The notes below the pieces were generated by a model. That model ran no database searches and had not been told where the DNA came from. It saw only the letters and a list, made by a program, of their open reading frames with translations. This document shows positions 1 through 5,120 of a stretch of 5,530 nt of DNA, in pieces. Every line of letters begins with the position of its first letter. The stretch's first letter is position 1. Position numbers and translations under genes: made by a program. This stretch comes from JAKQDH01 sp029558835 (GTDB taxonomy: Bacteria; Planctomycetota; Phycisphaerae; UBA1845), in NCBI GenBank assembly GCA_035356615.1, contig DAOQSN010000072.1, positions 1 through 5,530 on the forward strand, in the 5' to 3' direction.

Positions 1-1
1 C

Positions 2-29
2 GTGACGCGAGCCTGTGCGCCCGCGTCAC
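2..29 (-). terminator. Terminator-like hairpin after the stop codon
   Basis: Arms 29-19 and 12-2 on the minus-strand transcript pair over 11 positions (10 Watson-Crick, one G-U) around a 6-nt loop at 13-18. The stem starts 13 nt after the TAG stop codon. Any U-tract would lie beyond the window edge, so intrinsic termination cannot be confirmed. Position and stability fit a transcription terminator or a 3'-end stabilising stem. Confidence 0.6.
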
Positions 30-42
30 CCGGGCCGAATCA

Positions 43-3000
43 CTACGGGCAACCCGCGCCCGTCGGCTTCGGCGTGTTGAACCAGATGTCGTACAGGCCC
101 GCGCCATTGAGCAGGTTGATCTCCACGTTCATGTCAGCCACGGTGATCGTACCGCTTTGGTCGAGGTCGCACTCCCACCGAGGACGCGAGGCCCCACCGA
201 ACACCTCGTTGATGCAGTTGATGATCTGGATGATGTCCTGCGCGTTCGCAAGCGACGACCCATCGACGTTCGCCGGGTGCTTGAAGTACCTCACATACGA
301 CCCGCCGTTGTAGCGGATCGTCGTGACGTGACCCACGCCCATGGCCGGCGCCGGCGCATTCACGTCATAGGCGGAGATACCGTGCGCCAGGTTGATCGTG
401 TACACGCCCGGCGGGCCTTCCACCACGCTGGTGATGAAGTTCGGCCCGCACGCCGGCGAGAACCCGGTCTCGCACAGCGCCCAGCACGTCAGATCGTCGG
501 CCCCGCTGACGCCCAGGTCGATGGTGATCGGCTCCCAGCCGTCCGCCTGACCGATACCCGTGCACGGCGTCAACGCCGAAATCGGGTGCGCCTGCGTGGC
601 GTCCGTCACGCCGCTCGGCGGGAAAGCTTCGAGTTCGCCGTGCAGGCAGAACGCCACGTTGTGCGGACATGCCGGCACCCAGCCTGCTCCACAGTCTGTC
701 TGCACGCACTGACCGAGCAGGTCGGCCGTCAGCCACTCGCTCCGCCCGCCTACGGACGGTGTTTCAACCGGGCGCACTCCCAGCCAGTACGTCCCCGGGA
801 CCAGCGCAATCGGGTCCAGTCCCCCGCCGACATGCAACTCCAGAGTGTAGAGGTAAACGGGGTCACCGCCGTGGTAGTCCCCCGTCGGTTGGCGCGTACA
901 TGGCAGGCCGGTGCCCTCATGCAGGACCGTTCCCGGCCCGCCGCCTGGCCCGTCGGGAGCCAGGATCATCAGGTCGGCCGTCCCGTTCCAGCGGAATGCC
1001 GCGTTGTCCACGGTCCACCAGTGCACGCCGACGAGACGGGATTTACAGGAGAGAGTCACATCATCCACCACCCAACAGGTGGCAGCGGGGTCGCCGATCC
1101 GGCGCTGGGCACGCAGGCTGCTCACGCAGTTATATGGCCCATTGCGGTACGCACTGTCAGCGCACACGCCCGTCGGAGCGCACGCTGGGTCGAACGGGTC
1201 CGGCGTGCACAGCTCACCCGGCGCCCACTGCCTGGTGAACCCGGAGCAGTCCGACGAGCAGTCCGGCTCTGTCACCGCGTCCTCACACGTGCCCCAATAG
1301 TCGTCGCAGCACGCGCCGGTTCCGCAGGGAGGATCGAACGGATCGTTAGCGCAGAACTCTCCCGGCGCAAACCGCTGATCGGGGCCCTGACAGTGGGCTT
1401 CATCCATCCCATCCTCACAGTTGGGCGGCTCCAGCGAGTCGGTGCAACACGCACCCAGCGCGGGCGTCAGACAGATCGCTAGGTCGAAGGGATTCAAAGT
1501 CCACCTGCCGTCCCACCAGTGGGTAAGCGACTGCCCGTCGCCAAACGGCGATTCCACCCACAGGAACGCGCACGGCGTCCCCGTGTACTGAACCCCCTCC
1601 ACGGACACCCAGCCCCCCGCCAGCGAGCAGCAAGGCTGCAACAGGGTCACGCTGTAGTAGTAGACAGGGTAGGCGCCGAAACTGAAACCGGTAGCGTCCT
1701 TCTGGGGGACTACATCCAGGTACGCACAGACCGGGGGTTCAGCGGGATGCCCTGTGCCATCATCGGCGTAGAACCGGACGTTGAAACGGTCCGGCTCTTT
1801 GACGCACGGGCCCCAGCCCTTCCCGGACCACCAGGCGTGCGTGCCCCACCAGTGCAGGTCACAGGTGTCGCCAGCCACACCGGAGAAGCTCTCGTATACT
1901 CGGTCGCCATAGGCTTCGTCGCTTACAAACGCCTCGCTCGGGAACTCCCCGCTGGGCTGCAAAGCCGCCGGCTGACCGAACAGGGTCTCGCCTGGGCACT
2001 TTGGGCATGGATCTGCGCGAGTGCAGTCCGTCCCTACCCCAACGTAAACGCCGTTATGCCCCAAGCACCCCGAGTCGTCCCACACCTCGCAGCCCCCATC
2101 CTGGAAGCAGCAGGCCCCGCACGGGTTGGGAGTACATTGCGTGTCGGGCCCAAGGTGGTTCCCGCCTTGCGCATCGCAATCCTGCTCCGACAACTCATCA
2201 TCGCACGTGGCGTCCTGGAAGCAGCAGGCGCCAGGCGGAGCGCTGGTCAACGTCGCGTAGTACAGATCGTTGTCACCGCAGGTGACAATGGTTTCCATGT
2301 CCCGGGGACCCGCCCACAGCCAGTAGGTGCCCGCCGCGAGTGACACGGTCACTTCGGCCGTCTGGCATACCCCGGCCGTATCAGAACCGAGGATCGTGTA
2401 GTCCGCGCAGCTCCCGCTGCCCGCGTCGATGACGTGGACCAACGACGGGAACTCGGCCGTCATTTGCCAGGAGACTCCCTTCGGCTCAGTCAAAGTGAAC
2501 ACGTACCAGTCGGTATCCCGGATCCGGCCGTCACACCACGCGGTCCCGCAGACCGTGCTGTTGCAGGCAATCGTCTCAAAGCGATGCGGCGGATAGCCGT
2601 CGCACCCGCCGTTCGTATCAGCGCCGCAATCCTCAGCCTCGGGCACGCTGCCCGGTGGGCAGTCGAGCACGCACGGGCAGGGGTTGATCGGCTCGCACAG
2701 CAGGCCCTCAGCCGGGTCATGCCACGTGCAGCCCAGGCTGGTGCACTGCGGCTCGTTCTCGAAGTACATGCACGGGCAGTAGACACCCGGGCAGCAGCAG
2801 GTGCCCCAGCCGCACGGCGGCGTCATGTGGTCGCAGTCCACGCCCGCCTGGAACCGTAACCCCGGCCCCGTGCACTGGCTCAGCAGGAAGTTATCAAAGC
2901 ACTCCGCCGTGCCGAACGTCGTGTCGCAACACGCACCGAGCGGATCGATCGGGGTACCCGTGATGCACAGGCTCAGGTCGAACGCCTCGGTCGTCCAGTC

Positions 3001-4992
3001 CGTCCCGTCAAACAGCAGCGATTTCCCGTCGGTCTCGTCCGCGCTCATCCACAGGAAGTAGCAGCCCTCGGGGGTCGTATCCACAGCCTGGATCGACACC
3101 CAACCGTTGTACAGCCCCGGCGGTACGCACGGGGTCAGCGTCGTCGAGAAGTAGTACAGCGGGAAGCCCTGATACAGGTCGCCGGTGTTCACCGGCGCAA
3201 CCAACACATTGTAGGTACGTGCTATGACGCCTGGCTGACCGCCGGCATCCTGGTAGAACTGAATCTGGAACTCCATCGGCGACTCGATGCATGGCGACCA
3301 TGGTGGCTTGTATGTCACGGAGTCCAAGCACCGTTCCCGGGTGTTCCCGCCGCCCCACCCGCCCGTCACGCCCCACCAGTGCAGATCGCAGACCTCGCCG
3401 TACAGCTCCCAGAACTCCTCATACCGGATGTAGCCGAAGTCGAAGTCCGAAACCCCCGCGGTCCAGCTCTCATCCGCCCCGGCCACCGGCTGCCCGAACA
3501 GCGTGTTAGCCGGGCAGAACGAGTAGCACGGCACGCAGTCCACCGTCATCACGTAGTCGATCTCACCGTACGGGTTACTGCACGGCCAGTCCTCCCAACC
3601 CTTGCTGACCCAGAACCAGTAGATTCCACCCGGCATGCACGGGATATTCAGCGTCTTCTCCTCACAGGGACCCGCGGTCATGTACGGGCTGATGTAACCG
3701 GTGGTCTCATTGCAGTTGCCCGACCCCTCATAGCCTGGGTTGTACTCGGCCAGGCCTGCGATCACGCCGAACTCGGCCGTGATCGTCATCGTGTACTTCG
3801 TGTAGCCGGTCGTCGTGACCTTGTACCAGTCGGTGTCACGCGTCGAGGTCGTCGAGTAGGACGTCCCACACACCGGCACGCCGCAGGCAATCGACTCGGC
3901 GTTAGGGCAGGAGCCGTTGACGCTCGCCCCGCACGGCTCGTTCTCGATGTGCGCGCCACCCGGGCAGGTGACCACGCAGGAGCAGGTGCAGTCGGACTTG
4001 CACGCCGTGCCGAGGCAGTTGGCGTTGTCCGTCCCGTCGCACTGCTCCGTGCCCTCGCGGATACCGTTACCGCACACAGCCAACGTGTTCACCCAGATCC
4101 TGAACCAGGTGTTGTAGGCGAAGGCCGGGTCCGTACCCCCAGCGCAATTCACCCACACGCCGGTGGATTCCGTCCGGGCCCAGAAGAGGTTGTCCGAACT
4201 GCCCAACTCCACCGGTCCCGCGTAGGGCAGACGAATGTTGTCGTTGTTCGTGTCGAACGCGGCAAACACCAGGTTCGGCAGCGTAATGCCGGAGAAGGTC
4301 TGCGTGAACGTCTGCACCGTCGAGGCGGTGGCCAACGTCACGGTCCTCGAGGTCCCTCCGATCACCGTAGTGGGCCCCCCGGCCGTCGTACCACTCCAGA
4401 GGGTGACAGTGCACGACTTGCCGCTACCCCCGTGGTAGTTCCACAGTACCAACTCGTACTGGAGCATGCTCCGGTCGGTGCCGGCCAGATAGCAGTCGTC
4501 CGCAAACGTGTACGCCGACCCCGACCCAAAGAACCAGCTCGTGGGGTTGATCGTGTTTGCGTACGCCAAGCCCATAGCCCGCGTATCACGGTCTCCCGCT
4601 TCGCTCTCGCCCTCAGCCGACACCTCGGTACCCGCAGGCGTCTGGACAACCGACATGACCGTGCCTGTCGCCGTGTCCAGCGGCCGCATGGCACCCGTGC
4701 TGTTGGAAGCCAGCTTCGAGTCCACTTCGCCGCCCGCCGGCCGCGGTCCCTCCAGCGATTCGCCGCGCAGCTCACGAGATTCCGGCGCGGGCGTGGGCGC
4801 GGCAGCGGACGCGCTGACGCGTTGCGTTGCCCCGCGCGCGGGCGGCAAGTTTGTACTCTGGTTCGCCCAGTTCTCCTCACTGAACGTGGGGACTGCCACG
4901 GACGCCGCCAGGGGCGCGTACCGAGATTCCGCGCTGAGGCCCGCCGCCGTAAGGATTACGATACACCCGACACACATTCCCAATGTACGCAT
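43..4992 (-). CDS. Large secreted Cys-rich modular protein with C-terminal dockerin-like domain (function unknown)
   Basis: Encodes 1649 residues ending in TAG at 43-45, followed at once by an in-frame TGA (40-42). I chose the ATG at 4992 because AGGAGG lies 8 nt upstream and the N-terminus is a clear signal peptide (Met-Arg, hydrophobic residues 3-19, LSA at 19-21). The protein is probably exported and disulfide-rich, with about 104 Cys by hand count. Module order: linker 22-140, beta domain 141-303, Cys-rich motif 307-337, A1 339-486, B1 493-679, GACC1 686-727, Cys spacer 728-773, A2 774-917, GACC2-3 921-996, B2 999-1177, GACC4-5 1180-1271, B3 1277-1452, pre-dockerin 1453-1571, dockerin-like 1572-1632. 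I see no catalytic motif, C-terminal membrane anchor or PEP-CTERM signal. Similar mosaics are, from memory, common in Planctomycetota (Phycisphaerae type). A surface or matrix structural role is inference. Confidence is high that the gene is real and low for function. Confidence 0.95.
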   Translation of the reverse strand: MRTLGMCVGCIVILTAAGLSAESRYAPLAASVAVPTFSEENWANQSTNLPPARGATQRVSASAAAPTPAPESRELRGESLEGPRPAGGEVDSKLASNSTGAMRPLDTATGTVMSVVQTPAGTEVSAEGESEAGDRDTRAMGLAYANTINPTSWFFGSGSAYTFADDCYLAGTDRSMLQYELVLWNYHGGSGKSCTVTLWSGTTAGGPTTVIGGTSRTVTLATASTVQTFTQTFSGITLPNLVFAAFDTNNDNIRLPYAGPVELGSSDNLFWARTESTGVWVNCAGGTDPAFAYNTWFRIWVNTLAVCGNGIREGTEQCDGTDNANCLGTACKSDCTCSCVVTCPGGAHIENEPCGASVNGSCPNAESIACGVPVCGTSYSTTSTRDTDWYKVTTTGYTKYTMTITAEFGVIAGLAEYNPGYEGSGNCNETTGYISPYMTAGPCEEKTLNIPCMPGGIYWFWVSKGWEDWPCSNPYGEIDYVMTVDCVPCYSFCPANTLFGQPVAGADESWTAGVSDFDFGYIRYEEFWELYGEVCDLHWWGVTGGWGGGNTRERCLDSVTYKPPWSPCIESPMEFQIQFYQDAGGQPGVIARTYNVLVAPVNTGDLYQGFPLYYFSTTLTPCVPPGLYNGWVSIQAVDTTPEGCYFLWMSADETDGKSLLFDGTDWTTEAFDLSLCITGTPIDPLGACCDTTFGTAECFDNFLLSQCTGPGLRFQAGVDCDHMTPPCGWGTCCCPGVYCPCMYFENEPQCTSLGCTWHDPAEGLLCEPINPCPCVLDCPPGSVPEAEDCGADTNGGCDGYPPHRFETIACNSTVCGTAWCDGRIRDTDWYVFTLTEPKGVSWQMTAEFPSLVHVIDAGSGSCADYTILGSDTAGVCQTAEVTVSLAAGTYWLWAGPRDMETIVTCGDNDLYYATLTSAPPGACCFQDATCDDELSEQDCDAQGGNHLGPDTQCTPNPCGACCFQDGGCEVWDDSGCLGHNGVYVGVGTDCTRADPCPKCPGETLFGQPAALQPSGEFPSEAFVSDEAYGDRVYESFSGVAGDTCDLHWWGTHAWWSGKGWGPCVKEPDRFNVRFYADDGTGHPAEPPVCAYLDVVPQKDATGFSFGAYPVYYYSVTLLQPCCSLAGGWVSVEGVQYTGTPCAFLWVESPFGDGQSLTHWWDGRWTLNPFDLAICLTPALGACCTDSLEPPNCEDGMDEAHCQGPDQRFAPGEFCANDPFDPPCGTGACCDDYWGTCEDAVTEPDCSSDCSGFTRQWAPGELCTPDPFDPACAPTGVCADSAYRNGPYNCVSSLRAQRRIGDPAATCWVVDDVTLSCKSRLVGVHWWTVDNAAFRWNGTADLMILAPDGPGGGPGTVLHEGTGLPCTRQPTGDYHGGDPVYLYTLELHVGGGLDPIALVPGTYWLGVRPVETPSVGGRSEWLTADLLGQCVQTDCGAGWVPACPHNVAFCLHGELEAFPPSGVTDATQAHPISALTPCTGIGQADGWEPITIDLGVSGADDLTCWALCETGFSPACGPNFITSVVEGPPGVYTINLAHGISAYDVNAPAPAMGVGHVTTIRYNGGSYVRYFKHPANVDGSSLANAQDIIQIINCINEVFGGASRPRWECDLDQSGTITVADMNVEINLLNGAGLYDIWFNTPKPTGAGCP
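97..279 (-). other. Dockerin-like calcium-binding segment (residues 1572-1632)
   Basis: Two EF-hand-like loops are visible. Loop 1 runs from Asn1575 to Asp1586, with Asp1577, Ser1579 and Asn1583 at ligand positions. Loop 2 runs Asp1609, Asp1611, Ser1613, Thr1615, Thr1617 and Asp1620. Each loop is followed by a helix-like stretch, the second ending Leu-Leu-Asn-Gly. This is the type I dockerin plan. Classical dockerins bind cohesins in cellulosomes, but in planctomycetes such tails occur widely without known cohesin partners. Calcium binding is likely from the ligand pattern. The partner is unknown, and no cohesin is recognisable in this window. Confidence 0.75.
280..636 (-). other. Pre-dockerin C-terminal domain (residues 1453-1571)
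   Basis: The segment begins after module B3 and includes a Ser-Gly-Val-x-Asp-Ala-x-Gln opening (1460-1467), Gly-Ile-Gly-Gln, Glu-Pro-Ile-Thr-Ile-Asp-Leu-Gly, a Cys-Trp-x-Leu-Cys-Glu motif (1503-1508), Gly-Val-Tyr-Thr-Ile-x-Leu, and Thr-Thr-Ile-Arg-Tyr-x-Gly-Gly-Ser-Tyr-Val. From memory, this block precedes dockerin-like ends in many Phycisphaerae-type proteins. I do not know an assigned function. It may present or support the dockerin-like tail. Confidence 0.55.
637..1164 (-). repeat. Divergent module B, copy 3 (residues 1277-1452)
   Basis: This segment keeps the core of module B: Val-Asp-Asp then Leu-x-Gly-Val-HWW (1324-1326), a Pro-Val-Tyr-Leu-Tyr strand near 1378-1382, Gly-Thr-Tyr-Trp-Leu-Gly (1400-1405) and a closing Asn-Val-Ala-Phe-Cys (1445-1449). 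It lacks the LFGQP opening and the Phe-Leu-Trp strand of copies 1 and 2. It is best read as an older relative of the B1/B2 pair. Homology is likely but rests on few landmarks. Confidence 0.55.
1180..1455 (-). repeat. GACC units 4 and 5 (residues 1180-1223 and 1226-1271)
   Basis: Two more GACC units lie between B2 and B3. Both end with the same plan: Ala-Pro-Gly-Glu, then Cys, then an Asp-Pro-Phe-Asp-Pro block followed by Cys. Cys positions are 1182, 1183, 1192, 1201, 1214, 1223 and 1228, 1229, 1236, 1245, 1249, 1262, 1271. They resemble each other more than units 2 and 3, which suggests a separate duplication of this pair. Confidence 0.75.
1462..1998 (-). repeat. Module B, copy 2 (residues 999-1177)
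   Basis: This second copy of module B repeats the ordered landmarks of copy 1: Cys-Pro-x2-Thr-LFGQP (999-1008), Cys-Asp-Leu-His-Trp-Trp-Gly (1044-1050), the Phe-Tyr strand, a Tyr-Tyr-Tyr-Ser strand (1111-1114), Gly-Gly-Trp-Val-Ser (1126-1130), Phe-Leu-Trp (1143-1145) and Phe-Asp-Leu-x-x-Cys (1169-1174). A Trp-Trp-Asp-Gly-x-Trp near 1159-1164 parallels the Asp-Gly-Thr-Asp-Trp of copy 1. The two copies are clearly homologous but well diverged. Confidence 0.75.
2005..2232 (-). repeat. Tandem GACC units 2 and 3 (residues 921-958 and 959-996)
   Basis: These are two head-to-tail 38-residue units, each starting Gly-Ala-Cys-Cys-Phe-Gln-Asp. They have Cys at 923, 924, 930, 939, 953, 958 and at 961, 962, 968, 976, 990, 996, so the Cys plan is nearly superimposable. 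At the DNA level a 17-base stretch is identical in both (2099-2115 and 2213-2229), offset by exactly 114 bases. This looks like a unit duplication within the gene. The pair sits between A2 and B2, where copy 1 of the A-B block has no GACC unit. Confidence 0.8.
2242..2673 (-). repeat. Module A, copy 2 (residues 774-917)
   Basis: This second copy of module A carries the same ordered landmarks as copy 1: the Cys-x3-Cys-Pro start at 774-779, Glu-x-Cys-Gly-Ala, Asn-Gly-Gly-Cys, Glu-Thr-Ile-Ala-Cys (806-810), Val-Cys-Gly-Thr, RDTDWY (825-830), Thr-Ala-Glu-Phe and Gly-Thr-Tyr-Trp-Leu-Trp (888-893). It is slightly shorter than copy 1 in the second half. It is followed directly by two GACC units instead of by module B. 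Confidence 0.75.
2674..2811 (-). other. Cys-dense spacer (residues 728-773)
   Basis: Between GACC unit 1 and module A2 lies a 46-residue segment with Cys at 732-734, 739, 741, 750, 755, 766 and 772, including a Cys-Cys-Cys run and Cys-Pro-Cys. It resembles a diverged GACC-type unit (Gly-Thr-Cys-Cys-Cys start) but does not keep the spacing. It could be a sixth, degenerate unit or a separate small disulfide knot. Confidence 0.5.
2812..2937 (-). repeat. GACC Cys-rich unit 1 (residues 686-727)
   Basis: This is a small disulfide-type unit starting Gly-Ala-Cys-Cys, with later Cys at 698, 707, 720 and 727. It shares the GACC start and spaced-Cys plan with four other units in the protein (921-958, 959-996, 1180-1223, 1226-1271). 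Units like this are, from memory, frequent in Phycisphaerae-like secreted proteins. They have no assigned function that I know of. Confidence 0.7.
2956..3516 (-). repeat. Module B, copy 1 (residues 493-679)
   Basis: This is the first full copy of a module of about 185 residues. It opens Cys-Pro-x2-Thr-LFGQP (493-502), carries Cys-Asp-Leu-His-Trp-Trp (535-540), then a Phe-x-(I/V)-x-Phe-Tyr strand, a Tyr-Tyr-(F/Y)-Ser strand, a Gly-Trp-Val-Ser strand (630-633), Phe-Leu-Trp, and ends Phe-Asp-Leu-x-x-Cys (671-676). The same landmarks recur in order at 999-1177. No catalytic residues stand out. The aromatic strands suggest a beta-sandwich binding or structural domain. Confidence 0.75.
3535..3978 (-). 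repeat. Module A, copy 1 (residues 339-486)
   Basis: This is the first copy of a module of about 145 residues that returns at residues 774-917. Shared landmarks are a Cys-x3-Cys-Pro opening, Glu-x-Cys-Gly-Ala, Asn-Gly-x-Cys, Glu-(S/T)-Ile-Ala-Cys, Val-Cys-Gly-Thr, RDTDWY (385-390), Thr-Ala-Glu-Phe and a late Gly-x-Tyr-Trp-x-Trp (456-461). The DTDWY strand and the late G-x-Y-W strand resemble bacterial pre-peptidase C-terminal (PPC)-like beta sandwiches, which are usually binding or stabilising domains. The PPC comparison is inference. The repeat relation to copy 2 is visible directly. Confidence 0.75.
3982..4074 (-). other. Short Cys-rich CGNG...EQCDG motif (residues 307-337)
   Basis: The motif starts CGNGIREGTEQCDG (307-320) and continues with Cys at 326, 331, 335 and 337. 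This matches the pattern of the Cys-rich repeat known from myxobacterial and other delta-proteobacterial surface proteins (CGNG-x-x-x-x-GEQCD, the DUF4215 / Myxococcus Cys-rich repeat type), which also occurs in planctomycetes. Members are short disulfide-held extracellular units without known enzymatic activity. Only one copy is present here. Confidence 0.6.
4084..4572 (-). other. N-terminal beta-rich domain B0 (residues 141-303)
   Basis: The segment alternates short hydrophobic strands with Gly/Ser/Thr turns. It begins Ala-Asn-Thr-Ile-Asn-Pro and has Phe-Ala-Asp-Asp at 163-166, a Leu-Trp-Asn-Tyr strand near 183-186, and ends with an aromatic strand around 296-301. The Asp-Asp followed by a Trp-containing strand resembles the later B3 module (Val-Asp-Asp at 1309-1311, HWW at 1324-1326). 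It may therefore be a distant member of the same beta-sandwich family. That relation is inferred by eye from few residues. Confidence 0.4.
4573..4929 (-). other. Low-complexity Ala/Ser/Pro/Glu linker (residues 22-140)
   Basis: This stretch has no cysteine and is rich in Ala, Ser, Thr, Pro, Gly and Glu, with no recognisable domain. It contrasts sharply with the Cys-rich remainder and probably acts as a flexible spacer between the signal peptide and the first folded domain. It could be glycosylated, but nothing in the sequence proves that. Confidence 0.55.
4930..4992 (-). other. Sec-type signal peptide (residues 1-21)
   Basis: The N-terminus has a short basic start (Met-Arg) and a hydrophobic core from residue 3 to 19. 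It ends Leu-Ser-Ala at 19-21, which fits a signal peptidase I cleavage site before Glu22. The two Cys in the core (7 and 10) are not in a lipobox context, so lipidation is unlikely. This signal is a main reason for rejecting the 90-codon in-frame extension further upstream. Confidence 0.85.
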
Positions 4993-4999
4993 GACTTGC

Positions 5000-5006
5000 T
5001 CCTCCT
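5000..5006 (-). promoter_or_regulatory. Shine-Dalgarno sequence AGGAGG(A)
   Basis: On the minus strand, AGGAGG (5006-5001) is followed by an 8-nt spacer and then the ATG at 4992. It is a full match to the anti-Shine-Dalgarno core and decides the start codon. The competing in-frame GTG at 5262 has no comparable site. Confidence 0.85.
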
Positions 5007-5041
5007 GATGTGATGGTTCCCGCGTCGGCGACGAAACTTGG

Positions 5042-5120
5042 GGGCAGAACGTGCGAATGGCCGCGTGGGGTCGGCCTGCGCGCGCGCCGGCGTTGCCGGT
5101 GCGCACGGCACGTTCTGTCC
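5042..5120 (-). promoter_or_regulatory. Possible three-way-junction RNA fold in the leader
   Basis: A perfect 10-bp inverted repeat (CAGAACGTGC at 5045-5054, GCACGTTCTG at 5108-5117) can be extended by two G-C pairs past one mismatch. It encloses two further hairpins: 5059-5063 with 5072-5076 (5 bp, 8-nt loop) and 5082-5091 with 5095-5104 (9 pairs and one mismatch on the transcript, 3-nt loop). The whole fold lies about 36 nt upstream of the Shine-Dalgarno sequence. It matches no riboswitch or ribosomal-protein leader that I recognise. Confidence 0.35.

Noticed and set aside
157..1482. Long plus-strand open frame (441 codons) antisense to the large gene
   Set aside because: It mirrors the GC-rich codon bias of the minus-strand gene. 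The translation is rich in Arg, Pro, His, Val and Ala without any recognisable motif, and the opposite strand there encodes clearly conserved B3, GACC and dockerin-like modules.
2674..2811. Cys-Cys-Cys and Cys-Pro-Cys region considered as a metal- or cluster-binding site
   Set aside because: The protein is exported and the whole neighbourhood is disulfide-type Cys-rich. The spacing does not match a known ferredoxin, zinc-ribbon or metallothionein pattern.
1180..2937. Recurring Cys-codon-rich repeats considered as a CRISPR-like or non-coding repeat array
   Set aside because: The repeats are in frame, diverged at the DNA level, and explained by homologous Cys-rich protein units. There are no uniform repeat and spacer lengths.
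3379..5013. Long plus-strand open frame (544 codons) antisense to the N-terminal half
   Set aside because: The translation is dominated by Arg, Val, His and Ala as expected for an antisense shadow. The minus strand here encodes the signal peptide and modules A1 and B1. No ribosome binding site supports it.
5082..5104. GC-rich hairpin as an intrinsic terminator or attenuator
   Set aside because: No U-run follows on either strand, so transcription termination is not supported. It is kept only as part of the possible leader fold.
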